A stretch of DNA of 45,735 nt from JACDAN01 sp963802375 (GTDB taxonomy: Bacteria > Actinomycetota > Thermoleophilia > Gaiellales > Gaiellaceae): contig CAWDIJ010000002.1 of NCBI GenBank assembly GCA_963802375.1, positions 1 through 45,735 on the forward strand. Reading direction: 5' to 3'. Position 1 is the first letter of the stretch. Each line of letters starts with the position of its first letter. The notes under the pieces were generated by a model that saw only the letters and a program-made list of their open reading frames with translations, was not told the origin of the DNA and did not search any database. Made by a program: the position numbers and the translations under genes. This document shows, in pieces, positions 33,641 to 42,221 of this stretch.

Positions 33641-34447
33641 ATGGAGGCCACCCACGGACGGAACCCGGACTACGTCCAGTCGCTCGAGCGCGGGCTGGCA
33701 GTGATTCGCGCGTTCGGCGCCGAGAGCCCCGAGCTCCGGCTGAGCGACGTCGCGCGGGCAACTGGCCTCACGCGCGCGGCGGCGAGGCGGTTCCTGCTGA
33801 CGCTCGTCCGCCTCGGCTACGTCCGGCAAGACGGCAACACGTTCTCGCTGCGGCCCCGCGTGCTGGAGCTCGGGTATGCGTATCTGTCCGCGCTGAGCCT
33901 CCCGGAGGTCGCCCAGCCGCACATGGAGGCGCTCGTCGCCGAGGTGAACGAGTCCTCGTCCGTCGCCGTCCTCGATGACCTCGAGGTCGTCTACGTCGCC
34001 CGCGTGCCGACGCAGCGGATCATGACCATCATCATCGCGGTCGGAACCCGCTTCCCCGCGTATGCGACGTCGATGGGGCGCGTGCTTCTGGCCGGCCTCG
34101 AACCGGACGCGCTCGACGAGCGGCTCGGCCGAATCGAGATCGAGCCGTTGACGGCGAAGACCGTGCCCGACCGGGCAGCGCTCAGGGAGCGAATCGAGGA
34201 AGTCCGCGAGGTCGGCTGGGCAGCGGTAGACCAGGAGCTGGAGGAAGGCGTCCGATCGGCCGCCGTGCCGATCCGCGACGCCTCCGGCCGGGTCATCGCC
34301 GCGCTCAACATGTCGGTCCATGCGACGCGGAAGACCATGCCGGCCCTTCGCCGGGAGGTCGTTCCCAAGCTGCTCCGGACGGCCGAGGCGATCGAGGTCG
34401 ACCTCAGCGTGTCGGGAGGGCCGGCGAGCGCGGTCGATAGCGCTTGA
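33641..34447 (+). CDS. IclR-family regulator of aromatic catabolism (PcaR/PcaU type)
   Basis: A 268-residue regulator. The N-terminal winged HTH (about 13-75) has VQSLERGLAVIRAFG and SDVARATGLTRAAARRFLLTLVRLGYV, the pattern of the PcaR/PcaU/PobR subgroup, which controls protocatechuate and 4-hydroxybenzoate genes. The C-terminal effector domain contains FPAYATSMGRVLLAG and AALNMSVHATRK. ATG at 33641 is chosen; ATG at 33623 lies in the operator. Three GTTC-N7-GAAC sites at the three local promoters are its probable targets, with an aromatic acid or 3-oxoadipate as effector. Whether it activates or represses cannot be read from sequence; most members of this group activate. Confidence 0.9.
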   Translation: MEATHGRNPDYVQSLERGLAVIRAFGAESPELRLSDVARATGLTRAAARRFLLTLVRLGYVRQDGNTFSLRPRVLELGYAYLSALSLPEVAQPHMEALVAEVNESSSVAVLDDLEVVYVARVPTQRIMTIIIAVGTRFPAYATSMGRVLLAGLEPDALDERLGRIEIEPLTAKTVPDRAALRERIEEVREVGWAAVDQELEEGVRSAAVPIRDASGRVIAALNMSVHATRKTMPALRREVVPKLLRTAEAIEVDLSVSGGPASAVDSA

Positions 34448-34495
34448 CACGGTCTCGGCGCCGATGGGAGAGTGCGGTTCGGTCAACGGATAGTT

Positions 34496-34510
34496 GTTCT
34501 CATTGCGAAC
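34496..34510. promoter_or_regulatory. IclR-type operator (site B) before the pca operon
   Basis: GTTCTCATTGCGAAC, differing from site A at one of 15 bases, 16 bases before the ATG of the aldehyde dehydrogenase gene that heads the operon running to pobA. The ribosome site GAGAGGAG lies between the operator and the start codon. Confidence 0.65.
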
Positions 34511-34526
34511 GCGAGAGGAGCCTGAG

Positions 34527-35999
34527 ATGACGGCCAGCGCAGTCGAGAGCCCCGTCCGCGGTCTCCACATCGGTGGGGAGTGGACAGCCGCAGAGGGAGG
34601 GAACACGTTCGAGGACACGGACCCGTTCACCGGGGATGTGGTCACCACCGTTCCGGCCGGCACCCGCGAGGACGCGCGCCGCGCGATCGAAGCGGCCTCG
34701 GCGGCGTTTCCTGCCTGGTCGGAGACTCCGCCCTCCGCGCGCCAGCAGATCTTTCTCAAGGCAGCGGACATCCTGGAGGCGCGGGGAGACGAGGTCGTCT
34801 CCTGGCTGACTCGCGAGACGGGCGCCACCTTCGGCATGGCGATGTTCCAGCTGCACTTTGTCCCCGGCCTCTTCAGGCAGGCGGCGGCGCTTCCGTATCA
34901 GTCCACAGGCGAGATCATCCCGTCCGACACCGGAGTGTTCTCCATGGGGCTGCGACGCCCCGTCGGGGTCGTGGCGGCGATCGCGCCGTGGAACGCGGCG
35001 CAGATCCTGTCGGCCCGCGCGATCACCTCCCCGCTGGCGCTCGGAAACACGGTCGTGCTGAAGCCGTCGGAGCACTCGCCCTATGTCGGCGGTCTCATCT
35101 GGGGTGAGATCTTTTCCGAGGCCGGGCTTCCTGAAGGCGTGCTGAACATCGTCACGCACGCACCCGGAGAGGCAGGGCCGATCGGCGAGGAGTTCGCCGA
35201 GCATCCGGCGGTCAGGGTGATCAACTTCACCGGCTCGACCGAGGCGGGTCGCAAGGTCGCGGAAGCCGCCGGCCGGAACCTCACGCGCGTCGTCCTCGAG
35301 CTCGGCGGCTCGAACCCGCTCGTCGTCCTGGGCGACGCCGACTTGGAGTACGCCGTGGACGCGGCGGCGTTCGGCTCGTTCTTCCACCAGGGTCAGATCT
35401 GCATGTCTGCGCGCAGGATCATCGTGGAGAAGCCGATCGCCGACGACTTCATCGCCCGTCTCGTCGAGAAGACGAAGGGGCTCAAGGCCGGCAATCCGAC
35501 CGAGCAGGACACGATCATCGGTCCGCTCATCACCGAGGACGCCGTCTCGACGGTAAAGAGCCGGGTGGACGAGGCGGTCGAGAAGGGCGCGAACGTGCTT
35601 GTCGGCGGCGAGGCGGAGGGCTCGGTCTACCAGGCCACGCTGCTCACCGACGTTCCGCGGGACTCGGAGTTCGCGCAGAAGGAGACGTTCGGGCCGGTCG
35701 CGTCGATCGAGGTGGCGGCCGACGCCGACGAGGCGGTGGACCGTGCGAACGACACCGCTTACGGGCTCTCGGCCGGGATCATCACCTCCGATCCCGACCG
35801 CGGGCTGGCGCTGGCTCAGAGGATCCAGTCGGGGATCGTCCACGTGAACGACCAGCCCGTGGGCGACGAGCCGCAGATGCCGTTCGGCGGCGTCAAGGCC
35901 AGCGGCTTCGGTCGCTTCGGCGGCACGGCTGCGATCAACGAGTTCACCGAAATCCACTGGGTGACCGTCCAGAGCGGTCCGCATCCGTTCCCCTTCTGA
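34527..35999 (+). CDS. Aromatic aldehyde dehydrogenase (benzaldehyde/vanillin type)
   Basis: A 490-residue NAD(P)-dependent aldehyde dehydrogenase. The catalytic Cys292 is in FFHQGQICMSARRI and the general base Glu258 in VVLELGGSNP; the cofactor fold shows NFTGSTEAGRKVAEAAG. QGQICMS around the catalytic Cys is usual for benzaldehyde, vanillin and salicylaldehyde dehydrogenases. It probably oxidises the aldehyde released by the neighbouring benzoylformate-decarboxylase-like enzyme, giving (hydroxy)benzoate for PobA and the pca enzymes. First gene of the long operon behind operator site B. ATG at 34527 follows GAGGAG. Confidence 0.88.
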   Translation: MTASAVESPVRGLHIGGEWTAAEGGNTFEDTDPFTGDVVTTVPAGTREDARRAIEAASAAFPAWSETPPSARQQIFLKAADILEARGDEVVSWLTRETGATFGMAMFQLHFVPGLFRQAAALPYQSTGEIIPSDTGVFSMGLRRPVGVVAAIAPWNAAQILSARAITSPLALGNTVVLKPSEHSPYVGGLIWGEIFSEAGLPEGVLNIVTHAPGEAGPIGEEFAEHPAVRVINFTGSTEAGRKVAEAAGRNLTRVVLELGGSNPLVVLGDADLEYAVDAAAFGSFFHQGQICMSARRIIVEKPIADDFIARLVEKTKGLKAGNPTEQDTIIGPLITEDAVSTVKSRVDEAVEKGANVLVGGEAEGSVYQATLLTDVPRDSEFAQKETFGPVASIEVAADADEAVDRANDTAYGLSAGIITSDPDRGLALAQRIQSGIVHVNDQPVGDEPQMPFGGVKASGFGRFGGTAAINEFTEIHWVTVQSGPHPFPF

Positions 36000-36012
36000 C
36001 GCGGGGGCCGGA

Positions 36013-36870
36013 GTGGCGGAGATCGTCCCGCTCGACCAGGCGGTCCGAGAGCTCGTCGACGACGGCGACGTCGTCGCGCTCGAAGGCTTCACGCACCTGA
36101 TCCCGCACGCCGCGGGCCACGAGCTGATCCGGCAGGGGAAACGCGACCTCACGCTCGTGCGGATGACGCCGGACGTCGTCTACGACCAGCTGATCGGCGT
36201 GGGCTCGGCGCGGAAACTGGTCTTCTCCTGGGGCGGCAACCCCGGTGTCGGGTCGCTCCACCGGCTCCGAGACGCGGTGGAGCGGGACTGGCCGGCGCCG
36301 CTCGAGCTGGAAGAGCACTCCCACGCCGGGATGGCGGCCGGGTACACCGCGGGCGCGTCGAACTTCCCCTTCGGCCTCGTGCGCGGCTACGAGGGCACCG
36401 ATCTCGCAGAGCGGACGAATGTCGGCTGGGTCACGTGCCCCTTCACGGGTGAGCGGCTCGCCGCCGTCCCGGCGATCCGAGCCGACGTCGGAATCATCCA
36501 TGCGCAGCAAGCGGACGCGAAGGGCAACGTCCAGCTCTGGGGGATCAGCGGTGTGCAGAAAGAGGTCGTTCTCGGCGCGAAGCGGTCGATCGTCACCGTC
36601 GAGGAGATCGTCCGCGAGCTCGACCGGAAGCCGGGCTCAACCATGCTTCCGTCCTGGACCGTGACCGCCGTGTGCGAGTGCCCCGGCGGCGCGCATCCGT
36701 CCTATGCGCACGGCTACTACAAGCGGGACAACTCGTTCTACGTCGCGTGGGACGCGATCAGCCGCGATCGCGACCGGTTCCTTGCCTGGATGCAGTCCCA
36801 CGTGCTGGAGGCGGCCGACGTCGCCGAGTACCACCGCATCCTCCGGGAGAGCGAGGCGAGCAGGGTTTGA
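36013..36870 (+). CDS. CoA transferase subunit A (GctA/PcaI-like)
   Basis: A 285-residue alpha subunit of a family I CoA transferase (VALEGFTHLIPHAAGHELIRQGKRDLTLVRM trimmed: EGFTHLIPHAAGHE, FSWGGNPGVGSLHR, AVPAIRADVGIIHAQQAD). In a pca operon the expected reaction is transfer of CoA from succinyl-CoA to 3-oxoadipate, the penultimate step of the beta-ketoadipate pathway. The sequence is longer than classical PcaI and nearer the glutaconate CoA transferase type, so substrate is inferred from context. The stop overlaps the TTG start of subunit B (TTGA). Confidence 0.82.
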   Translation: MAEIVPLDQAVRELVDDGDVVALEGFTHLIPHAAGHELIRQGKRDLTLVRMTPDVVYDQLIGVGSARKLVFSWGGNPGVGSLHRLRDAVERDWPAPLELEEHSHAGMAAGYTAGASNFPFGLVRGYEGTDLAERTNVGWVTCPFTGERLAAVPAIRADVGIIHAQQADAKGNVQLWGISGVQKEVVLGAKRSIVTVEEIVRELDRKPGSTMLPSWTVTAVCECPGGAHPSYAHGYYKRDNSFYVAWDAISRDRDRFLAWMQSHVLEAADVAEYHRILRESEASRV

Positions 36871-37629
36871 CCCAGCTGGAGCCGGAGTCCTACACCGCCG
36901 ACGAGATGATGTCCGTCACTGCCGCGCGGCGCCTACACGACGGCGCTGTGTGCTTCGTCGGGATCGGGCTCCCGAGCCGGGCGGCGAACCTCGCGCGGGC
37001 GACGCATGCTCCGAACTGCGTTCTCATCTACGAGAGCGGCGCGATCGGCACGAAGCCACGGCATCTGCCGCTTTCGATCGGCGACGGGGAGCTGGCCGAG
37101 ACCGCGGACACGGTCGTCTCGGTCCCCGAGATCTTCAGCTACTGGCTCCAGGGCGGTTGGATCGACGTGGGGTTCCTCGGCGCGGCCCAGATCGACCGGC
37201 ACGGGAACCTGAACAGCACGGTGATCGGCGACTACGGACGGCCGTCGGTCCGCCTGCCCGGCGCCGGCGGTGCGCCGGAGATCGCCTCCTGGTGCAAGGA
37301 GGTCTTCGTGATGCTGCGCCAGACGCCCGAGGGCGTTCGTCGAGCAGCTCGACTTCCTCACGAGCCTCGGCCGTCCTCGGTCCTCGAGCGGAGGCGTCGG
37401 CGTCACGTGCGTCGTCACCGACCTCGGCGTGCTCGAGCCGGATCCCGAGAGCGGCGTGCTGACGATGACGGCGCTCTACCCCGACGTGACCACCGAGGAG
37501 GCTCGCGACGCCACCGGGTGGGAGCTCAGGCTCGCTGACGAGCTCCGGCCGGTGCAGCCGCCGACCGCGGAGGAGCTCGAGGCTCTTCGGGCGTTGAGGC
37601 CCGCGAACGAGGAGACTGTCCGGCGATGA
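36867..37629 (+). pseudogene. CoA transferase subunit B (GctB/PcaJ-like), interrupted by a one-base frameshift
   Basis: The N-terminal 150 codons (frame 3) hold the catalytic glutamate region LIYESGAIGTKP and GFLGAAQIDRHGNLNST. The frame then breaks at the CCC run near 37327-37329: removing one C restores the frame, and the rest continues as FVEQLDFLTSLG and VGVTCVVTDLGVLEPD through to the stop at 37627-37629. Both halves are well preserved, so an inserted C from sequencing is at least as likely as a true null allele. It partners the preceding A subunit. The start is probably TTG 36867, coupled through TTGA; ATG at 36906 is an alternative. Confidence 0.8.
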
Positions 37630-38345
37630 GCAGAACGATCGCCGACTCGTTCGAGACCGTCGCCGACGGGCAGGACATCGGCCAGCCGCCGTACCTCTAC
37701 CCCGACTACCGCTCGACGGAGCTTCGGGCGCCGAAGCGCCCGCTCGTGATCCTCCCGCACACCCTGTCGGAGCTCACCGGGCCGGCGTACGGCCACGAGT
37801 CGATCGGCGAGCTCGACCACGACCTCACCCGCCAGCACGACGGGGAACCGCTCGGGGAGCGCATCAACGTCAGCGGCCGGGTGACGGATTCCTCTGGACG
37901 GCCGGTGCGCTCGTCGCTGATCGAGATCTGGCAGGCGAACGCGGCCGGCCGCTATCTCCACGAGGTCGACCAGCATCCGGCGCCGCTCGACCCGAACTTC
38001 TCGGGCGCGGGGCGCTGCCTGACCGACGACGACGGGCGCTACAGCTTCGTGACCGTGAAGCCCGGCGCGTATCCGTGGCGCAACCACCCCAACGCCTGGC
38101 GCCCGGCGCACATCCACCTCTCGCTGTTCGGCCGCGCCTTCACGAACCGGCTCGTGACACAGATGTACTTCCCCGGGGATCCGCTGTTCGAGTTCGACCC
38201 GATCTTTCAGTCCGTCCGCGATGCCCGCGCCCGGGAGCGGCTCGTGTGCAGGTTCGACTACGACACCACGGAGCCCGAGTGGGCGCTCGGGTACCGGTTC
38301 GACGTCGTCCTCGGTGGGCCGGCCGAGACGCCCAGGGAGAGCTGA
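37626..38345 (+). CDS. pcaH: Protocatechuate 3,4-dioxygenase, beta subunit
   Basis: The 239-residue iron-bearing subunit of the intradiol dioxygenase that opens protocatechuate to 3-carboxy-cis,cis-muconate. All four ferric ligands can be placed: Tyr110 (AGRYLHEVD), Tyr149 (GAYPW), His162 and His164 (RPAHIHLS), close to the numbering of characterised PcaH. The N-terminal PcaH extension with LYPDYRSTELRAPKRP is also present. ATG at 37626 overlaps the CoA transferase stop. It forms an alpha-beta heteromer with the next gene product. Confidence 0.95.
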   Translation: MSRTIADSFETVADGQDIGQPPYLYPDYRSTELRAPKRPLVILPHTLSELTGPAYGHESIGELDHDLTRQHDGEPLGERINVSGRVTDSSGRPVRSSLIEIWQANAAGRYLHEVDQHPAPLDPNFSGAGRCLTDDDGRYSFVTVKPGAYPWRNHPNAWRPAHIHLSLFGRAFTNRLVTQMYFPGDPLFEFDPIFQSVRDARARERLVCRFDYDTTEPEWALGYRFDVVLGGPAETPRES

Positions 38346-38848
38346 TGCCCGCGGCGACGCCGTCACAGACCGTCGGCCCCTACTTCACGCTCGGGCTCTT
38401 CGCGTCGCAGGCGGAGAAGCTCGTCGAGCCGAGCGCCTCGGGAGCATTCCGCGTGACCGGCCGCGTGCTCGACGGCGCGGGCGAGCCGGTTCCCGACGCG
38501 ATGGTCGAGATCTGGCAGGCGGACGAGGACGGCCGCTACCGGGACGACTTCGGGTGGGGCCGGTCGGGGTGCGACGCCGACGGCCGGTTCTCGTTCACTA
38601 CCGTCAAGCCGGGACGCGTCGGCGAGGCGGATGCCCCGCACGTGGTCGTGATGGTCTTCGCCCGAGGCCTGCTGAGGGCCGTGCTCACGCGGATGTACTT
38701 TCCGGACGAGGAGGAGGCGAACGCGTCCGATCCTGTCCTCTCCCGTCTCGACGACGGCTCGACGCTCGTCGCGAGGACGGTGGACGGCGGGTACGAGTTC
38801 GACGTGCGCCTCCAGGGCGACGAGCAAACGGTCTTCTTCGCGGTCTGA
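38345..38848 (+). CDS. pcaG: Protocatechuate 3,4-dioxygenase, alpha subunit
   Basis: The 167-residue non-iron subunit: SQTVGPYFTLGLF at the N-terminus is diagnostic of PcaG, and the core repeats the intradiol fold (EIWQADEDGRYRDDF) while the iron histidines are replaced (APHVVVMVFARGLL). It shapes the substrate pocket together with PcaH. The ATG shares one base with the pcaH stop, so the two are made in equal amounts. A normal PcaG in all visible respects. Confidence 0.95.
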   Translation: MPAATPSQTVGPYFTLGLFASQAEKLVEPSASGAFRVTGRVLDGAGEPVPDAMVEIWQADEDGRYRDDFGWGRSGCDADGRFSFTTVKPGRVGEADAPHVVVMVFARGLLRAVLTRMYFPDEEEANASDPVLSRLDDGSTLVARTVDGGYEFDVRLQGDEQTVFFAV

Positions 38849-38849
38849 G

Positions 38850-39986
38850 ATGTTCGACCGGCTCTTCGTGCCCGCCGACGCCCGCGACGCGCTCGGAGAC
38901 TCCGCGTGGCTCGCGGCCATGCTGGAGGTGGAGGCCGCACTGGGGCGCGCGGAGGTGGCCGCCGGGGTCATCCCCGACGAGGCCGGGGAAGCGATTGGCG
39001 CAGCCTGCCGGCCGGAGTCGTTCGACTCTGCCGCCATCGCCGACGAAGGCCGTTCGCCGGGCAACCCTGTGGAGCCGCTCGTCCGTGCCCTGAGAGAGGC
39101 GGTCGGGGAAGATGCCGCGGAATACGTCCACTTCGGCGCGACGAGCCAGGACATCCTGGACACGGCGGCGATGCTCGTGTCGAGCCGGGTGCTCGGGCTG
39201 ATCCTGGAGCGGCTCGAGTTTCTCGCTGAGGAGTGTGCTCGGCTTGCGGACGCCCATCGCGCCACGCCGATGGTCGGAAGGACGCTGCTGCAGCAGGCGG
39301 AGGCGGTCACCTTCGGCCTCAAGGCCGCAGGCTGGCTTGTCGCCGTGCTCGAGTCGCGAACCGCGCTGGTCCGTGTGCGCGACGAGCGCCTCGCCGTCCA
39401 GCTCGGCGGCGCCGCCGGAACCGTCGCGCCGCTCGGTGAGAGCGGTCCCGAGGTGCTTCGGCTGTTCGCAGGCGAGCTCGAGCTGGCCGAGCCGGTGGCG
39501 CCGTGGCACACGAACCGGACGCGGATCGCCGAGCTCGGCTCGGCGCTTGCGATCACCGCGGGCGTTGCCGCAAAGATCGGGCTGGACATCGGGCTGATGA
39601 GCCAGAACGAGGTCGGCGAGGTCTCGGAGGTGAATGCCGGCGCGTCGTCGGCCATGCCGCACAAGCGCAATCCGGTCGGCAGCGTGCTCGCCGTCGCGTG
39701 CGCTCGACAGGCCGGCGCCCAGGCGAGTGTCCTGACAGGCGCGCTCGTCCAGGAGCACGAGCGCGCCTTTGGCGCGTGGCATGCCGAGTGGCCGGCGCTG
39801 GTCGGGGCGCTCGGCTACACGACCGGCGCGGTGGACGCAGCCCGCCGGGCGCTCGACGGTCTCGAGGTCCACGAGCAGCGGATGCAGGCGAACCTGGAGC
39901 AGAGCGGCCGCGAGCCGGATCCCGGCTCGGCCGAGGCCTTCGTCGAGCGGGCGCTGGCAAGCTACCGGGGGGTCGCGCGCACATGA
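38850..39986 (+). CDS. pcaB: 3-carboxy-cis,cis-muconate cycloisomerase
   Basis: A 378-residue member of the fumarase/aspartase superfamily that closes 3-carboxy-cis,cis-muconate to 4-carboxymuconolactone. The family signature GASSAMPHKRNPVGS and the upstream FGATSQDILDTA and MVGRTLLQQA are in the order found in PcaB. Somewhat shorter than proteobacterial PcaB (about 450 residues) because the C-terminal domain is reduced, which is usual in actinobacteria. It is between pcaG and pcaD and overlaps the latter by 4 bases (ATGA). Confidence 0.93.
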   Translation: MFDRLFVPADARDALGDSAWLAAMLEVEAALGRAEVAAGVIPDEAGEAIGAACRPESFDSAAIADEGRSPGNPVEPLVRALREAVGEDAAEYVHFGATSQDILDTAAMLVSSRVLGLILERLEFLAEECARLADAHRATPMVGRTLLQQAEAVTFGLKAAGWLVAVLESRTALVRVRDERLAVQLGGAAGTVAPLGESGPEVLRLFAGELELAEPVAPWHTNRTRIAELGSALAITAGVAAKIGLDIGLMSQNEVGEVSEVNAGASSAMPHKRNPVGSVLAVACARQAGAQASVLTGALVQEHERAFGAWHAEWPALVGALGYTTGAVDAARRALDGLEVHEQRMQANLEQSGREPDPGSAEAFVERALASYRGVART

Positions 39987-40738
39987 GGCTCCACTACCGG
40001 CTGGACGGAAACGCGCATGCGCCGGTGCTCGCGTTGCCGAGCTCGCTCGGCACGAGCACGGAGCTCTGGACGGAGAACGTTCCGTACTGGACCGAGAGGT
40101 TCCGCATCCTTCGCTTCGACCAGCGCGGCCACGGAGGCTCGGAGGTTCCGCCCGGCCCGTACTCGCTGGACGACCTCGGCCGCGACTTCGTCGGGCTGCT
40201 GGACGAGCTCGGCATCGAGCGGGTCTCGTTCTGCGGCGTCTCGCTCGGAGGCGCGACCGCGATGTGGGTCGCCGCGCGCGCGCCGGAGCGGATCGACCGG
40301 CTGATCCTCGCGTGCACCTCGGCGAGGTTCGGAGAGCCGGAGCAATGGCTCGAGCGGGCCGAGACCGTCCGAAAGGTCGGCGTCGAGGCGATCGCCGACA
40401 AGGTCGTCGCCCGGTGGTTCACCGACGACGCCCTGCGCGAAACCGTCGCTCGCTTTCGGCAACTCCTCGTCTCGACGCCGGCGGAGGGCTACGCAGGCTG
40501 TTGCGAGGCGCTCGCCGGCTGGGACTTCCGCAGCCGGCTCGAGGAGATCCGCGCGGAGACGCTCGTGATCGCCGGCGCCGAGGACGCCGCCGCTCCGCTT
40601 CCGGACTCGAAGCTGCTTGCGGAGCGCATCCCGGGGGCCAGGCTCGTGGTGGTCGAGCAGGCGGCCCACCTGGCGAACGTCGAGCAGCCGGAGTCGTTCG
40701 CGAGCGCCGTCGCGGAGTCCGTCCCGGAGGCCGCATGA
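39983..40738 (+). CDS. pcaD: 3-oxoadipate enol-lactonase
   Basis: A 251-residue alpha/beta hydrolase opening 3-oxoadipate enol-lactone to 3-oxoadipate. The nucleophile is Ser87 in CGVSLGGA, the acid Asp is in AGAEDAAAP and the catalytic His in EQAAHLANVEQPE. The N-terminal FDQRGHGGSE oxyanion region is typical. In many actinobacteria PcaD and PcaC are fused (PcaL); here they are separate, overlapping genes (ATGA at 40735), so this is the unfused form. Confidence 0.92.
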   Translation: MRLHYRLDGNAHAPVLALPSSLGTSTELWTENVPYWTERFRILRFDQRGHGGSEVPPGPYSLDDLGRDFVGLLDELGIERVSFCGVSLGGATAMWVAARAPERIDRLILACTSARFGEPEQWLERAETVRKVGVEAIADKVVARWFTDDALRETVARFRQLLVSTPAEGYAGCCEALAGWDFRSRLEEIRAETLVIAGAEDAAAPLPDSKLLAERIPGARLVVVEQAAHLANVEQPESFASAVAESVPEAA

Positions 40739-41106
40739 GCCACGACGAGGGCATGAGGATCCGGCGCGAGGTGCTCGGGGACGAGCACGTGGACGCAGCG
40801 GTCGAGGGCACGACGAAGGACACGAAGGACTTCCAGGACCTGATTACGCGCTATGCGTGGGGCGAGATCTGGGCCCGGCCGGGGCTCGACCGGCGCACCC
40901 GCAGCGCGATCACGCTGATGGCCCTCGTGGCGCTGAACCGGGAGCACGAGCTCGCGATGCACATCCGTGGGGCGCTCCGGAACGGGCTCACCCGCGAGGA
41001 GATCGGCGAGGTGCTGCTCCAGAGTGCGATCTACTGCGGCGTCCCGGCCGCGAACGGTGCCTTCGCGGTCTTCCGGGACGTCATGGCCGAAGAGGGAGGG
41101 ACATGA
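40735..41106 (+). CDS. pcaC: 4-carboxymuconolactone decarboxylase
   Basis: The 123-residue CMD-fold enzyme that decarboxylates 4-carboxymuconolactone to the enol-lactone. It begins with GMRIRREVLGDEHVD, a hallmark of PcaC, and carries DLITRYAWGEIWARPGLD and the conserved His in EHELAMHIRGAL. Complete and of normal length. It overlaps pcaD before it and the methyltransferase-like gene after it by 4 bases each, so the whole segment is one translationally coupled operon. Confidence 0.94.
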   Translation: MSHDEGMRIRREVLGDEHVDAAVEGTTKDTKDFQDLITRYAWGEIWARPGLDRRTRSAITLMALVALNREHELAMHIRGALRNGLTREEIGEVLLQSAIYCGVPAANGAFAVFRDVMAEEGGT

Positions 41107-42221
41107 GCCAAAGAACCACGCCACCGTTCCGCGCCGATCACGTCGGCAGCCTGCTCAGGCCGGCCGAGCTCCTGCAGGCGCGAGAGGACTTCGCGTCCGG
41201 CCGGATCTCGAAGGACGACCTCGGAAAGGTCGAGGAGGAGGCGATCCGCGGGGCCGTCCGGATGCAGGAGGAGGTGGGGCTCCAGTCCGCGACCGACGGC
41301 GAGTTCCGCCGCACGTCCTGGCACATGGACTTCATCTACCAGCTGGACGGCATCGATCCCGCGGACGAGCAGATCAAGGTCGAGTTCCACAACGAGCAGG
41401 GAGACGTCGAGTTCACGACGGCCGCGCTCAGCGTGCACGACCGCATCGGCCTGTCGACGACGATCTTCGGCGATGCCTTCGAGGCGCTGAAGTCGATGAC
41501 CACGAAGACCGTCCCGAAGCTGACGATCCCGTCGCCGAGCATGGTCCACTATCGCGGCGGCCGGGCAGCGATCAGCGAGGACGCGTACTCGGACATCGAG
41601 GAGTTCTGGGCCGACCTGGTCGCCGCCTATCGCGAGGAGGTTCGGCGGCTGGGCGAGCTTGGCTGCACCTACCTCCAGTTCGACGACACGAGCCTCGCCT
41701 ACATGAACGACCCGAAACAGCGGGCGTACATCGCGGAGATCGGCGGTGACGCCGAGCACCAGCACGAGCACTACATTCGCCACATCAACGAGGCGCTCGC
41801 CGAGCGGCCCGACGGGATGCGCGTGACGACCCACATGTGCCGCGGCAACTTCCGCTCCTCCTGGGCCGCCGAGGGCGGCTACGACTTCGTCGCGGAGGCG
41901 CTCTTCAACGAGCTTCAGGTCGACGGGTTCTTCCTCGAGTACGACGACGAGCGCTCCGGCACCTTCGAGCCGTTGCGGTTCGTCCCCGAGGGGAAGATGG
42001 TCGTTCTCGGGCTCGTGACGACCAAGCGCGGCGACCTGGAGCAGAAGGACGAGCTGAAGCGGCGACTCGACGAGGCGTCGAAGTTCGTCCCGATCGACCA
42101 GCTGTGCCTCTCGCCGCAGTGCGGCTTCTCCTCGACCGTCGAGGGAAACGCGCTCACGCACGACGAGCAGGTCGCCAAGCTGCGCCTGATCGTCGAGACG
42201 GCGCACGAGGTCTGGGCCTGA
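41103..42221 (+). CDS. MetE C-domain-like cobalamin-independent methyltransferase
   Basis: A 372-residue protein of the MetE/YxjG family: a TIM barrel with the zinc ligand pair His-x-Cys in THMCRGN and a later Cys in SPQCGFSS; FRADHVGSLLRP and DGEFRRTSWHMDF are typical N-terminal motifs. Lacking the MetE N-domain, such short forms use a methyl donor and acceptor that are mostly unknown. Its place between pcaC and pobA, with 4-base overlaps on both sides, is odd for methionine synthesis and suggests a methyl transfer linked to methoxylated aromatic acids. That is an inference; an ordinary methionine salvage role is possible. Confidence 0.82.
   Translation: MSQRTTPPFRADHVGSLLRPAELLQAREDFASGRISKDDLGKVEEEAIRGAVRMQEEVGLQSATDGEFRRTSWHMDFIYQLDGIDPADEQIKVEFHNEQGDVEFTTAALSVHDRIGLSTTIFGDAFEALKSMTTKTVPKLTIPSPSMVHYRGGRAAISEDAYSDIEEFWADLVAAYREEVRRLGELGCTYLQFDDTSLAYMNDPKQRAYIAEIGGDAEHQHEHYIRHINEALAERPDGMRVTTHMCRGNFRSSWAAEGGYDFVAEALFNELQVDGFFLEYDDERSGTFEPLRFVPEGKMVVLGLVTTKRGDLEQKDELKRRLDEASKFVPIDQLCLSPQCGFSSTVEGNALTHDEQVAKLRLIVETAHEVWA

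Noticed and set aside
34444..34449. TTGACA at the end of the IclR gene as a -35 box
   Set aside because: No -10-like sequence at suitable spacing; it partly encodes the end of the regulator.
37429..37629. Independent 66-residue protein
   Set aside because: It is the C-terminus of the frameshifted CoA transferase beta subunit.
41031..42206. 391-codon minus-strand frame antisense to the MetE-like gene
   Set aside because: Shadow of a well-supported gene; no motifs.
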